Positions 23,720 through 36,000 of a stretch of 64,000 bases of DNA are shown here, piece by piece; the stretch's first letter is position 1, and each line of letters starts with the position of its first letter. Under the pieces are notes generated by a model. The model searched no databases and had not been told where the DNA came from. It saw only the letters and a list, made by a program, of their open reading frames with translations. Source of the DNA: Hyphodiscus hymeniophilus (lineage: Eukaryota; Ascomycota; Leotiomycetes; Helotiales; Hyphodiscaceae); contig VNKQ01000014.1 in the NCBI GenBank assembly GCA_016508695.1, forward strand, positions 1,426,001 to 1,490,000, in the 5' to 3' direction. The translations under genes were made by a program, and so were the position numbers.

Positions 23720-25431
23720 TCACCCACAGTCGGCATCCATGGTATATCTGATAGCCGATCCCGAGAAAGCCTTAAGTCTTTCCCAGTTGTATAATTCTGG
23801 GAAGAAAGATTTATCGACAGGATCCACTGCCGACGACCAAGGTATGCAAGCATCTTTCTCTGTAGGCTGTAAAAGTATTCCCTCACCATATCTGTGAATC
23901 ATGGAGTTCGGCCACTCCATCCATACATTCCACTGTGGTGACAGATAATCTGATATCGTACGAACCATGAAAGCTGGTTTCTCTTCCCACCACCAGAAAA
24001 TGTTCCCAGCCATGGAATGAACATACCCAGCAGCAGCATAGAAATGGGCTAAGACGATAAGAGCCACGGGATCCAAGGCTCGAACTAGATCGATGAACTC
24101 GGGGGGACAGAAAGACTGCCAGCGAAGGAAGCAGAGAAGGAGTTCGTCCAGGGCGCCTACTTCGTGCCCTTGCACAATTGGAGTAGAAAGGTATAGCGTC
24201 AATGACTCGATTCGCTCGATGTAGGGCTCTTTGTTCTCGATGAGCCCCGAAAATTGTGGTAACGTATCGAGGAGGTTGAGTAGCTTAGCGCCCGGTCCGA
24301 TCGATGGATTAAGGCTCCGGAGAAAAAGTGGTGGCGTTACAATAGAACGAAAGAGCCCATTATGCGCAATTTCTGGGGCATCACTGACTATCGACCTGAT
24401 CCCTGGATAGAATGTGAGACAAGAGTCTGTAATAGGAAACGAAGCTGATGGATCGAAATCGAGAAGCGAGCTGGAGTAAAAGCAAAGAAGCAACGAGGTT
24501 CCAAGCACAGCATCCTGGTTCATGCGTACAGTGTTGTCTCGAAAGGCCTTCTGGTAGGTAGACAATGTTTGCTGATGATGATACGTTTCTATGGACCTGG
24601 TGTTGAACGAGGGTTGCAAATGTTGAAGGTGACGTGCGGATATGGCAAGTATTGCATGCATGAGAAAGTTATTCTAGATTTACTATCAGCAGATTCAACT
24701 GGCTGCATTTTCACCCCTCACCACAGCCGCTGGGAGGACAATATGTTTGTTACCTGGAAGGCGAGTTTGATGGTCTGCTGCATCCATAACTCATGAGACC
24801 CAATGAGGCTAGGGCTCGTGCTAGATAAGAAATGTGTCAAGAGCCTCGAGTCCTCGGACCGGAAAGAGAAGACATCAGCAGTGGGCATCGTAAAAAGTCG
24901 CCTATGGGGTAGTTGGGAGCTACCAAACAGCTTGAGCGATTCAGTCCAGTCTGGTGGAGGAGTGAACTTCACGTCAATCTTTGGCGGTGATGAGGCTTTG
25001 GCGGGGACAGGAGACAAGACGAGAATTCCAGTTTTGTCCTTCCACTTTGGTATACTTTTGGTCTCATATGCACAAGAGCGACCATTCGTCTCACACCTAG
25101 AGCATGTTGGGTGTGCCTCGTCACACTACTCTTGTTAGCCAGATATCCCAAGAAACGAGAAGCAGAAAACTTGTACTCGAGGCCTCAGACGAGTTCGGAG
25201 CTACCACCATTTTTAAAGATGGACGATTGTTCAAGGCTTGTTTTTAAGACCTATACTCGGGATGCACAAAGTGATTGGACAAATAAAGCCCACTATTAGG
25301 AAAACTCTTACTTTTACACGTCTTTGTTTGCATCCCACACACCCACCCTTCGATTTGCCCTTTGACCTTCGAGATCGAACCGGAAGCTGGATATTATTCA
25401 AGCCTATCGATTTTCTCTTAGAGGGAGCCAT
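23720..25431 (-). CDS. Zn2Cys6 transcription factor (UPC2-like layout)
   Basis: Three exons: 25431-25312, 25125-24754, 24673-23720 (introns 186 and 80 bases), 481 residues. The zinc cluster is split by the first intron after VK: Cys31, 34, 41, 48, 51, 58 (2-6-6-2-6 spacing), preceded by a basic SRRSKGKSKGG. Exon 3 opens with NNFLMHAILAISARHLQHL, the helical start of the regulatory region seen in the short fungal-specific regulators that include sterol-uptake factors. Resemblance to Upc2 concerns architecture only; the regulated pathway is unknown. The same strand and 0.6-kb spacing make the rhodopsin-like gene the nearest possible target. Confidence 0.85.
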
Positions 25432-26734
25432 TGCCGGCCGGGAGTAGGTGTGGATCTTGAGGGTGCTGGAGAGGGAGGAGCTGTGCCATCTGTGTCGTTC
25501 AAGATGCAGCCATAACAGAACCCTGGCTGGCTCAACAGACAGAGATCTACAGAAGGAGATTTACGAAGACAATATATGACGAGGCTTGGGTTGATGACTG
25601 CTCAATGTTCGGAATTTGGCCGAGTTCTTACGTGTTGCGGTGGAAGCTTATGGCCGTTAGGACATTGGCACACGTGAAACCATGCTGAGCCACATGTCCA
25701 AGCCTAATCGGGAAATTCACGACCGCTCCACTGTTCAAGGGAGAGACCGTTGTTTAGCGCAGGGGCTCAGATAAGCTTATCGTCTCGCTCGGCCTCAAGC
25801 CGTACATGTAGGGTAGCTTGTTTGGTACCAATTACCTCGTTGACGCTGCTACAGATCAAGTTGTACCTTATTGTCCTCTGTACGTCTCTAAAGTTCATGG
25901 AGATTGAAGGAGCATCATGAATCACCACCTTCACGAGAGATAGCCATACATGACACGTTCAGCACTGTCACCATCGAATGCTGTCAGAACTGTGTCTCCA
26001 GGCATGACAACAGACCCATCTTCCCTTCCATCCTCTACCGACAAAATTGACTTCCTAATTGCGGCATGCCACTGTAATTGGGTACAAGTCAAACTACCTT
26101 GGAAACCATCCAGACGCAACGAATGCCACAGTACCGTTTGCTACAAGTACGGAGCATTGTGGGGTTGGTTCCCGCGCAACGACATCGTAGTCCTCAGTGG
26201 CGCTGAGAAACTATAAACCAACATCTGCGAAAAAGGTGAGGGCGATATCTCGTTTGAGAAATGTGGCTACTGTGAAAACATGATGATTTGGTGGGGTCAA
26301 GGCGAGTATGCTGAGCCGGGACACAAAGCAGAGGTTGATTGTCACGTATGTCCAAAGAGTGAAATTGAGGGAATTGAGAGGAAGGTTTCTCCAGGGCCAC
26401 CAGGTGAGTATCGTGTTGGCCACTCGGGTTTTCACGCCTTATGACAGCTTTAGAGAGGAGGGGAGTCTAGTGAGTCAATGGGTGGCGCAGTGAGTACGGT
26501 TAAGATGGCAATTCACAGTCAATACCATGATAGGAAGTTTTTATGGAGAGATTTATCTGTATCTATGTTACTGATGGAGATGTTCTATAAATTTACGCAG
26601 GCATGGTAAGTGGAGAGGGGTTATCTACTCACCGCGAATCCTCCTTTTGTCTTCTCTTACCTGACGGGGGTTTGATGCTGCAGGTGTAGGAGATCAGAAG
26701 AGAGCATGATTGACTCACCTCTCATAGCCTTCAT
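25432..26734. other. intergenic, no convincing gene
   Basis: Small frames on both strands (25950-26216 plus, 26211-26435 minus) overlap each other and show no domain. Two near-identical strings (CCTTCATCTACCATGGATC at 26728 and TTCTCATCCACCATGGATCC at 26823) straddle the 3' end of the RING gene. Confidence 0.45.
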
Positions 26735-27760
26735 CTACCATGGATCTAAGCTGGTGTAACAGCTGGGGATACGAAAATTCAGGTATGGCATATCGGAGCG
26801 CGGAACTGGCTCACCTTTCATAATTCTCATCCACCATGGATCCTGTTCGTCGGGCCCTTCAGCACGTTCTACCGCCGGTCGTGGCAGCGTTCGTCGTTGC
26901 TCAAACAGCTCCACCTCGGACTCGAGCACACGTCTACAGAAGGGACAGCTTCGGCTTTCTCTGATCCAGGCTGAGATACAATGCGCTCCGAAGACATGAT
27001 CGCAAGGGAGTTTGACGGGGGTTTCGATCTTTCCTTCCGGGTCTGCGACTCCCAAAGTTTCGTGGCAAATTTTGCAGTCTCGGTGGTCGTCGTCAAGCGA
27101 GGAGACTTCAACAGGTGTAAAAAGCATCTCTTCCCATGTGAGATTCCACCATGGATCGTTGAAAACGCTTTCTGCAGCCTCGATACGGAGACGATGGAGA
27201 GCGAGCTGTAAGCCACTGAAGACCATTGTTTCTGTGGGGCTTAGTCGGGCTTCTGCACTCTGCGCAAGGCGGGCCAAGAAGACGTTTCTTATACAGAGGA
27301 GGATGTGAGAGATCCAGGGGCCGTGTTTCTCAGTAACACCAGTCAGTAGTGGAACGACTCCAACAGGGAAGAGCTCGACCGAAGCCTCAACTCGATCGAC
27401 AAGGTTAGCAACAACCTCCTTGCGCCAGGTCAGCTCATTGCGGGGATTATAGATGTCTTCTTCCCTGGCCCAACCAACGGCTTGGGGTTGGCTAATCCGT
27501 CTCATCTGGCAATAGGGGAGCGGTAAAGGAGCCGCCCAGCAGTGTGAGCAGAAGTTGTCAGTCTGCATGTCGGTTTCAATGTATCGAGTATTGCGAGGTA
27601 GGCTCGGATCGTAAGCGGGGCCGCGGATGAATTCAGACTCAAAATGGCCGCACCAGAAGTGATTGTTGTACGTACGTTGTCTCCTGGCTGCATGGGTTGA
27701 GTTGTTTGTGATCGGAAGATCGCCAAGGAAGTGCGGATAGGTGCTGTGATTGGGAGGCAT
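26735..27760 (-). CDS. RING-finger protein (variant RING-H2), probable E3 ubiquitin ligase
   Basis: Intron-free, 341 residues. A RING domain occupies 229-275: Cys229, Cys232, Cys253, His255, His260/Cys261, Cys272, Cys275. The usual fifth ligand, three residues after His255, is Gly258, with a His displaced to 260; this CDHVFGxxC variation is not rare in fungal RINGs. N-terminal 220 residues are predicted mixed helical, with no second domain recognised; two CxxC-like Cys pairs occur at about 70-84 (CSHCW.. and PYC). The C-terminal 60 residues include a Trp-containing PWWMRIM motif. Such proteins usually bring an E2 to a substrate; neither is known here. Confidence 0.8.
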   Translation of the reverse strand: MPPNHSTYPHFLGDLPITNNSTHAARRQRTYNNHFWCGHFESEFIRGPAYDPSLPRNTRYIETDMQTDNFCSHCWAAPLPLPYCQMRRISQPQAVGWAREEDIYNPRNELTWRKEVVANLVDRVEASVELFPVGVVPLLTGVTEKHGPWISHILLCIRNVFLARLAQSAEARLSPTETMVFSGLQLALHRLRIEAAESVFNDPWWNLTWEEMLFTPVEVSSLDDDHRDCKICHETLGVADPEGKIETPVKLPCDHVFGAHCISAWIRESRSCPFCRRVLESEVELFEQRRTLPRPAVERAEGPDEQDPWWMRIMKGEPVPRSDMPYLNFRIPSCYTSLDPW

Positions 27761-28657
27761 GCTTCTGTTGATCGAATATTGCAGGACTCTGTTGCTTGGG
27801 TGTCACACAACTTGGGTTACTGGCGTAAAAGTCGTGTTGGCGGGAAACATCAGTTCTCAGGACTGAGAGTATCAAAACGCTGAGGACTGAATGATGTGAG
27901 GAAAGATAGATGCCAGAAGGGCGAGGCGAAATATATAACATTTATTTACAGTCTGTTCGTAGAGACTTACACCGTCATTTGACTGTACAAACCGCATAAC
28001 GGATGTTCAAATAATGGTTCACTAGGCTGTTCTGAAAGCTGAACTAGAAGCTTCTCGGTGTATGTACTGTGACTTCCTCGAAGTGCAACGGGACAGCTGA
28101 AAAGCCAAGACCGCGCAAATGATTGTTTTACCAGAGTCCAAACGGAACAAGAAGGACAATGTGCGAGATGTACTGAGTCCAGCCTTGCAATCATAGAGGC
28201 CATAGCAAAGGAAGTAATTCGAGGGCAATTCATTAGACATATTGAAGGGGAGAAAACTGGTAGGTAGTGCAGTGTTACCTATATTCCAGGAAAACTCACA
28301 AGGGAGGCTGCGGATTTTATGGCGAAACAACAGCAGTATGAGACTACTCCAAACTATTGAAGCTATAATCATCAGGGCTCTTTGTACCTTGTAGCCACCG
28401 AGATGAAGTACAAAGAAATAGACAATGAAATGGAAGCTCAGACTCGAAGCAGATATCTCGCTTAACAAAGACCCCTGTGACTTTGCGTCACTAGCGCCCC
28501 GCGGCGACAGCGCGAATTCCAGAGGATCACGAATTCATCAACAACCTCAACTTCATCGAAGACAGTCCCAAGGTCCCAACGTCTGAACGACTTGTTGATT
28601 CCTTGCTGTACTGAATACGCCGAATCTTTTACGTCATCAATCGTCGCCGCAGACATC
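27761..28657. other. intergenic, divergent promoter region
   Basis: Between the RING gene (minus) and the SAP-domain gene (plus). A minus-strand frame of 148 codons (28022-28468) has two hydrophobic stretches but no family match and an uneven, Ser/Leu-rich composition; treated as unsupported. Confidence 0.4.
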
Positions 28658-29498
28658 ATGGCAGACTATACACAGCTCAAAGTGCCCGACCTAAAGAAGC
28701 TCTTGCAGGAACGCGGTCTGGTCATCTCTGGCAACAAAGCCGATCTCATTGCGCGATTGCAAGAGCATGATAAGAAACCTGGTACTGGCGCAGGTGAGTA
28801 CTCAATGGCTCTTGCGCCTACTTCAATCGCGATTGTGTTCTAATTAAGTTACTGTAGCTGGCGAAGATGAGATCGATTGGGATGAGGATGACAATAAGGC
28901 AACAACGGCGCCAGCTGCTGCTGCTGTCGCGGCTGGAGGTCAAGGTCAAGTCGCGAATCCTACCGCCGTACCAAACCAAATCGTCGATACCGACCCTGCG
29001 AAGACAACGGATCTGAAGGTGATTGGGGGAGAGGACGCACCAACCGACGCAGACGGAGCAATTGCAGCATCAGGCACTACGCAGACAGATGTTGCTCCTG
29101 AACCTGAAGCTCCGAAGCAAGACTTTACCGCCGGCATAGCACAGAGTGATGCAGAGAAGGAGGCTGAGAAGCGAGCGATTCGAGCAAAGAGATTCGGCAT
29201 TACGGAGGATGACGAGGCAAAGAAGTTAGCTGATCGTGCGAAAAAGTTCGGCCTGGATTCAAAAGAGGCGGTGGTGAAGGGACTTGATTCAGCACTTCCT
29301 GAACGTAGACCAAAGAGAGGACGGGAGGATAAGCAAGGCGGTAGAGCTGCGAAGAGACAGACACCGGACAGGAGGACGGAAGCACCAAAGGCAAAGACGG
29401 CCGGCGCGCCAGCCAAGAAGTTTACTGGAAGTATTCTGGATGACCCGGTGGAGAAGGCTAAAGCCGAGGAAAGAGCAAAGAAGTTCGCGACCAAGTAA
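28658..29498 (+). CDS. SAP-domain mRNP protein of the Tho1/SARNP (CIP29) type
   Basis: Two exons (28658-28793, 28858-29498; 64-base intron) give 258 residues. The N-terminal SAP motif (about 4-38, LKVPDLKKLLQERGL..NKADLIARL) binds nucleic acid. An acidic patch (EDEIDWDEDD) and a long Ala/Pro/Thr-rich linker follow. The C-terminal third has repeats of Arg-Ala-Lys-Arg/Lys-Phe-Gly (RAKRFGI, RAKKFGL, RAKKFAT), the Tho1/MOS11 C-terminal RNA-binding signature. Known members associate with the THO/TREX complex and take part in mRNP assembly and nuclear export. The ATG at 28658 was chosen because translation upstream (from 28592) is not family-like. The long antisense frame 28946-29728 is a mirror of the biased composition. 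Confidence 0.88.
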
Positions 29499-32400
29499 TT
29501 ACGATGTGAAGAACAGGGTCTTCTTTCTTCTTTTCCTCTCGATGGCGTTGATCTGGTCGGCTTGTACAGTAGAAAATATGACACATTTCGGATATCAAAA
29601 AAGGGGCTCAGGTCGTTCAGGAATCCGTGCCGCGACTCCTGCATCGACGCCCCTACTTCCCCGCCAATATTCCGTCGATCATGCTTATGTGAGTGTCCAC
29701 AGTCCCATTGAAGACAGTTTAGATACACAATACACGATGAGACGAGCCGTGAGGGTGTGTGGGCTTCCGCAGCTTGACGTTAGACTCGTGGAGGATATCT
29801 GCATTCGGCGTACTTTCATGAACATGGCTTGCGCGGAGGCACAATCCGGTCTCTCACATCGGCCGTTATCAGGCTGACTAGGTGTGGCATGCTCAAATGA
29901 AAAGACAGGGAGAGTTGTCTGGTCTTGGTGGAAGCGCGATTGAGCCAATGAACGGCCAGAAATGGACTCTGGCCTTCTCATAGGTTTGAAGGACTTTGAT
30001 GGGAATGTCACCTTCCTCCGTGCTACCAAGGGACCAACAAATTTGCTCAATGGCCTGATTGAGACTGCTCCAAAGACAGGTTCATGATGGTCGAGTCCGA
30101 TGTCGTTGGGACGTTATATCACGAATGAGAGCCTGAAGTCCATGTTTGCTAACCTCATAGGCTCTTCATTGGGTGGTGACCCTGTGTGAGATATCTAACG
30201 TAGAGTACCTAAGCAATGTGGGAGGGTCCTACGGAGGTGAGCTATGCCCCGGTAAAGGTCGTATCTTGGGGTGCATCCCAAAGCAACGAATCCAGAGTCA
30301 CAATCATCAGTCACTTTTGAGAGCATTCCCAAAGGAGCAGGAAGGGGAAAGAAAGTGCATGGTCTCGCAACCACTTCGTCGTCACGTTATCAAAGTGGTC
30401 CCAGCCCTCAACTCGAAGCAGCCACCCTCCATCTCTTGATCCAATTAGCTGCTCTACAACCTTGCCCACCACCAAATCGCTTCCGCGAGGTTCGGAAAAG
30501 CCTCACCGTTCGATCCCACCATTTCGAAGGGGTACTTTCGGTCTACGACCTGTCATGTCACGAGAACATCAGCACTCACGAAGATTCGCCTGCCACGTCA
30601 ACAAACATCGCATGAAATTTCGAGCTGCAAAAGAACCCGAAGAGGTTTGGGGAAGTGTGGCGTAGTTTCGCACAGACTCAGCCACACTCGCCATGATTGA
30701 CAGGTTGGCCAGCGCATCGGTCGCCATCCGCTAATGCGCCGTTCAGCAGCGCTGGGAACTCGATCTCTAAATCATGCAGGTACTGTGAGTCAATGGGACA
30801 AGCTGGGGATACTTCTCGACTCAACCAGAAAGATAGTCGGACATTGGATCGGCTCGTTGGGGAAGAATCTTCTTCTTTTCTTGGTTTCACATCCTTCTTT
30901 TCTGGTCGTATCGAATAGGATCAGTCCTAGCCATTGCAGTCGCTTGGGGTCTCGAGAACCCTGCAGATGTATTCTAGGGTCCGTCACCCGCAAGTGGCCG
31001 CAACTACGGAGGTATCAATCCAAATTGGGCCATTTCTGCGGTCTTTCTGAAGAGATAGATCACAGATAGCACAACTCGAGACTCATTGGTACAGTACTGT
31101 CGTCCGTAGGGAGAAACACAAGGTGTGACTTCAGATTTGACGGAGACCTCGGGGCTTTCAGGGCTCTCCTGAAATCTCGCCAACCGCCAGGGTGAAAAGT
31201 AACGGATCGATTGGATGAGAAATTTTAATCAACAACCAATAAAGTCCTCAGATCGTCTAGACTTGATCATGGACTGCCTCGAAGACGACATGCGACGGAA
31301 AAAGCGATCGAATTGCAAGAGGGCTCGCATGAGCTCCCCACCATTATGGGCGTCGTTGGTTGAATTACGGCTCGAATTGCCACAGAAAAATGATTCCAAG
31401 GTCCCCTCAGCAAGTCCTCGGGAAGCATGCTTGAATAATCAAGAGGGCACGATGCGACCCGTTGGAGGCCCGCCTTAGGAGCGAGCCTCCAGAGCAAATC
31501 GCAGCCTCAAGACGAAGAGTCAGCAGGTCTTTACGTATGGATGTACTAACACTTCTCGGGTACTTGCTGAAAGCTGACCATGTATCTCGGCATCAGCGAG
31601 ACTGACAGGTCCCACTAAGGGCCGCAGAGGCCAGCGAGGGACCAGCAGTGGTACCAGCACATGACCCGCAGAAGCGCAAGTGCCGCACAACTCCAGGATT
31701 TCCAGCGAAGGAATGGTGATGATTATCACCAAAATAGACCCTTTCGCGACAAGCGCCGTATCGCGCACATCCAACACCAAGCCGATGCAAACCTGCACGG
31801 CCGCTCATCCCCTTGGCCGCACTACCACTTAGCCGACGAATAGTGGTGCGGCGTCTACCTCAGCCCCGCCAACGTCAAGAGAGCTCGCAAGCGATTCTGC
31901 CTCATCCATCCTCACCGCTCAACGAATGATCTCCAAGAGAACGACCTGCTCGCTCCTTATAGGTCTCGAGTATATGCAATTCTCGCGCACGCCTGCAGAA
32001 GCGTTGGCGACCTGCATCGCGGCGCAGTGATCGTGCGCGCGTCCTTTGGCTCATCATGCTACAATACGCAGGACACGCAGGACGAGAACAGGCAGCTTAG
32101 AGGAGCGAGCAGGAGATTTCCTTCCTTCTGGAAGCAAAGGATCTTCGAGCCCCAACGGTCGATCTCCGGCGACTCCAGAGAACACAGATACCACGGAACT
32201 GGCTATCCTGCACTACTACCACTGCTGCAGGCCTTTACTCGGTCGTTGGTAAAGAAGGCAAACGCCACAATCAGGAGCGCCGAACTGCTTTCCCTCGTGG
32301 TGGTACTTCTCTCTTGATCTCTCGCCATTATCCTCTCCATCATCTGAGAAAACCCTCAGCTTACATCCAGAAAGAGAGAGAGACAGTACCTCCCGTCCTC

Positions 32401-33070
32401 AGCACACTCAATCAAGCTCTGGTCACAGCAAGGCTTGCGCTGCCAAGATAGGCGGTTCGCCCACCACCAACGACAGTCTTGTCTCCGCCCTCCGGCACGC
32501 ACGCCGTTACTAGTCCCCACACTCTGATCCACACCGTCCCAAAGGCACTGCACCCTTAACAACCTCTTCCCTCGAACGATTTCCCTTTTCTACTGTTTTT
32601 GTTTTTGTCATACACAAGAGACTTAATCTGCTATATTCTTCCATTTCTTTTCATCGTCGCACAGTTCCGACATACCCTGGCGGTGCAGTTATTCAAGCCC
32701 TGTTCATATCAACCAGGTCAACCGCACGTGCGAGTCCAAACCATATACGCCGCCACTCCAGTTATTTATTGCATGTGCATTCGGGGATATACATGAGAGA
32801 AGCTATACAGCTAAAGCTTTCCTACTCTTTAGAGAACACGTCCTCGCGGACACAGTTTCTGTGGCAGAGCTCTGCATTAGTACGGATCAACTCATCCATC
32901 CTCGGCCCTGCAACTTCTGACAGATCCCCAGAGTCCTCATAATATCTCTCCCAATTTTCCTATATAAGCCAGGGAATGTCGAACTTATACCAGGAACGTT
33001 GTTTATAGCATTTGGCATACGCACACCACGTCGAAAGAAGTAATGCGCCGGTAGCAGGACGATTGGAAGG
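29499..33070. other. 3.6-kb region without a convincing gene
   Basis: Many short frames exist on both strands, none with a domain. The last 600-700 bases are CT-rich, then lose ATG-initiated frames, as expected for a long 5' leader of the large downstream gene. A non-coding RNA or rapidly evolving short gene cannot be excluded from sequence alone. Confidence 0.45.
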
Positions 33071-36000
33071 ATGGCATCATACGACTCGGGGTTTGACCCT
33101 CCGACAAGGCCAGGCGAGGCTCCGCGGAGCCGAAGGCAGGGTACATATATACAACCGGGAATGGGTAGGCTGGATCAAAGGGAGGTAGATATTGCCCATC
33201 CCCTGGGGCAGATGGACAGTAGAGGGCGTATTCCAGTGAGCAGAGCGCCGCAGAGATTACCCAAGCCTAATATGCGCGATCCTTCCCCTGCCTCGAGGTC
33301 AACATCGCAAACAAGACCGAAAGGAGTTGCTTCTTCAAGTTTTGGATTTGGGAATGCTTCTGCCAAGTCTCCTGCAGTACCCGCGTTGAGAGGGAAATCT
33401 TCACGTAATGTGCTGAAGAGGAAACCTTCGTCAGTAGCACAAAATCAAAGAAACCCTCAATCAACAACGGAGAGATCAGGATCATCGTCACCGTCAAAAT
33501 GGTCCCAGAATTCCGCGGACGCTAGGCCCAGTATCGAAGCTTCACTCAAGTCTGTTGAAGCCTACAACGAGATATTTACCAGACCACCACGAGCAACAGT
33601 CTTCACTCCTAACAAGTCGCCAGCAGTCATTCCCGAATTGGATCGATATCGAACGACGCTGGAGCATCACGGTGAACCTGGCCATAGATTTGGTGTCGAC
33701 ATGCCTCACAAATTGGCCACTCAGGACCTTCCACCCCCTACTCCATTATTATCAGAAACGCCCGTGTACTCTGGGTTGAGTAGTGGCCACAATAGGTATA
33801 GTGGCTACAGCGGGAGTGGCTACAGTGCAAGCCCATCTACCCGATTTTCTGAATCACCCGGGCCCGGCGCTTACAGCAGAGATACTACACCTACGTCAAT
33901 GTCATCTCAATCACCCGGTATCGTTGCACCATTGAAGATATTGACCCCGAGATTGCGTCAAGGAAGTCCTGCTGTTACTACTCGACCTCCTGTTACGAGA
34001 AGAAGAGCTGGGAGCAATGCCAACGAAATAGCGGACGGAACTGCCATGGATCCTCACGGGCTTCCATCATTGCTGGAGTCGCTCACATCCTCGTCCTCCA
34101 ACTCGACAGTAAAAGTAGAGCATCGAATTAACGAAGAAAAGGAGAAGAGGAAAAAGAAGAAAGGTCTCTCGCCATCGCCGCCAAGTCCGCCCCCACGAAA
34201 GTCGTCTCAGAAGTTCAAGAAACCACGTTCGGAAGAACAAGAGTCGCCTTCCAAAGCTTCCCAGGCACCTGCCAAACCTATCATGAGTTCTCCTTCGGAT
34301 TCGTCACTCAAGCCGCGAAATAGTCCTCAGCATGCAAGCACCAAGAGCTCTCCACCTGTAAGACCCAGTCGAGAAGGCGCTCCAGATTTGCAATCACAAC
34401 TTGGCGCATCGATGGCTGTCATCCAGAGCAACTTAGCTGGCATTGGTTTCTCTCAGAATAGACGACAAAGCGCTCTACCACGAGTTATATCTCCTCTCCA
34501 GCCTCAAATTGCACCTCGATCTCAACAAGGGTCTCGGTTACCATCACGGAACCCCTCACCAACGCCTGTCCAACCATCACCGCGTGAAGCGACACCTGCA
34601 CCAGCTGGACTTGGGATAATCCCAGACCTGGGACCTCAAATGCCTGCAGCTTCTCGCACTGTTGCGACTCGAACACCCAGTCCAAGTTTGGCGAATACCA
34701 AGCCCCGCTTTGGTCTTTTCGGAAGGCGAACGAAGACAGCACCCGAGATTCCGACTGTCGATAGTAAAGAAAAGGCCCTTAGGAAAGGTCCTACCGCAGG
34801 CACTGGCCATGAGGGATATGGGAGGCTGGGTCTGCGAGGAAGAAGTACCAGCGCCACTGGAGTGGGTAGAGGCCGCGATCGCAGTATGAGCGCCGCAAGC
34901 TCTTCTCAGGACAGCATAGCAAGCACTCGGACACACGACCCCTTCCTTCTTGAACGTATGAGTCCCGTCATCATCGCAGGTGGCGGAGACATTGTCGAAA
35001 ACCGAAATGCAAGCTCAGAGCTGAGCCGAAGCGAGAGTAATACAAGCCTCCTATTGGACCGTCCCAGCATGGATTCCAAAGACTTCTCTACCAAGTCTAG
35101 CCTCAGCCATGAGGTAAGCAGGACCACACTTTGGCCTTCAGCGCTTCCAAAGGATGCGTCTCGGCGGACTTCAACTATTGCATTGCCTAAAGGCCGTCGA
35201 CCTTCCGATAGTAGTGACGATGGTGTTGGAGGAGGATCTTCGTTAGCATTCCGAAGGTCCGTACAACGATTAAGCAATGCTTCGGATCCGCTTCCGGTAC
35301 CGAGACCACTCAATCTGTCTGGCATGGGCGTCTCGGGCTCGATGACCAGTCTCGATGCAAGCATTATGTCTAATGAATCAGATCACTCAAAGATCGAGAT
35401 GAAAAGGGACTTGGAAAGAGGTCGAAAGGGGCAATTGACGAAGCCGAAAAAGTTGGAGAAGCGACTCAAGTCCCCTCGAAAGTGGAACTTCTTTCATCGA
35501 TCGCAACCAGCGCCAAAAGCGCAGCCAGAGGTGGCCATGCAAGTCACTCTCGGCAGACCACCAATCAAGCCAATACCTCACTATGCCATGCTTGATTCCT
35601 CGGACGAGCAGCTGGATCCCGAATCAATGGACTTGGAAGACATCCTGCGCGATGCCGATGTAATTAGCTTGTCGAATGAAGAGCTAGACGCACTTCAATT
35701 CGGCCATTCAAAGGAGAATCTGCGACGAAACGAAGATATACGTATGACAAGCCCTGACGTTCCAGACGAGTTTGCGCATCTAACTTCACCACCCGTCTTC
35801 GCCTCACCAGAACCAATGCCGTCGACTCCCGAAATGCCACAGACAGACCTCCATCTTACCCCAGATACGGCACCTGTTCGGCCGAGTCGATTACCACAAG
35901 TTGGCCGGATTCCAAAAGTCATATCTGCTCGACCGTTGGCCACCTCGCCGAAGTCCTTTTCGAGACCTTTTGCGCGTCTGAGCACACATCAACCACTTCA

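Noticed and set aside
28022..28468. 148-codon minus-strand frame with hydrophobic stretches
   Set aside because: No domain, no orthologue recognised, uneven composition, and it sits in a divergent promoter region.
28946..29728. 260-codon minus-strand frame
   Set aside because: Antisense to the SAP-domain gene; its Ala/Ser-rich sequence mirrors the Lys/Glu/Ala codons of the real gene.
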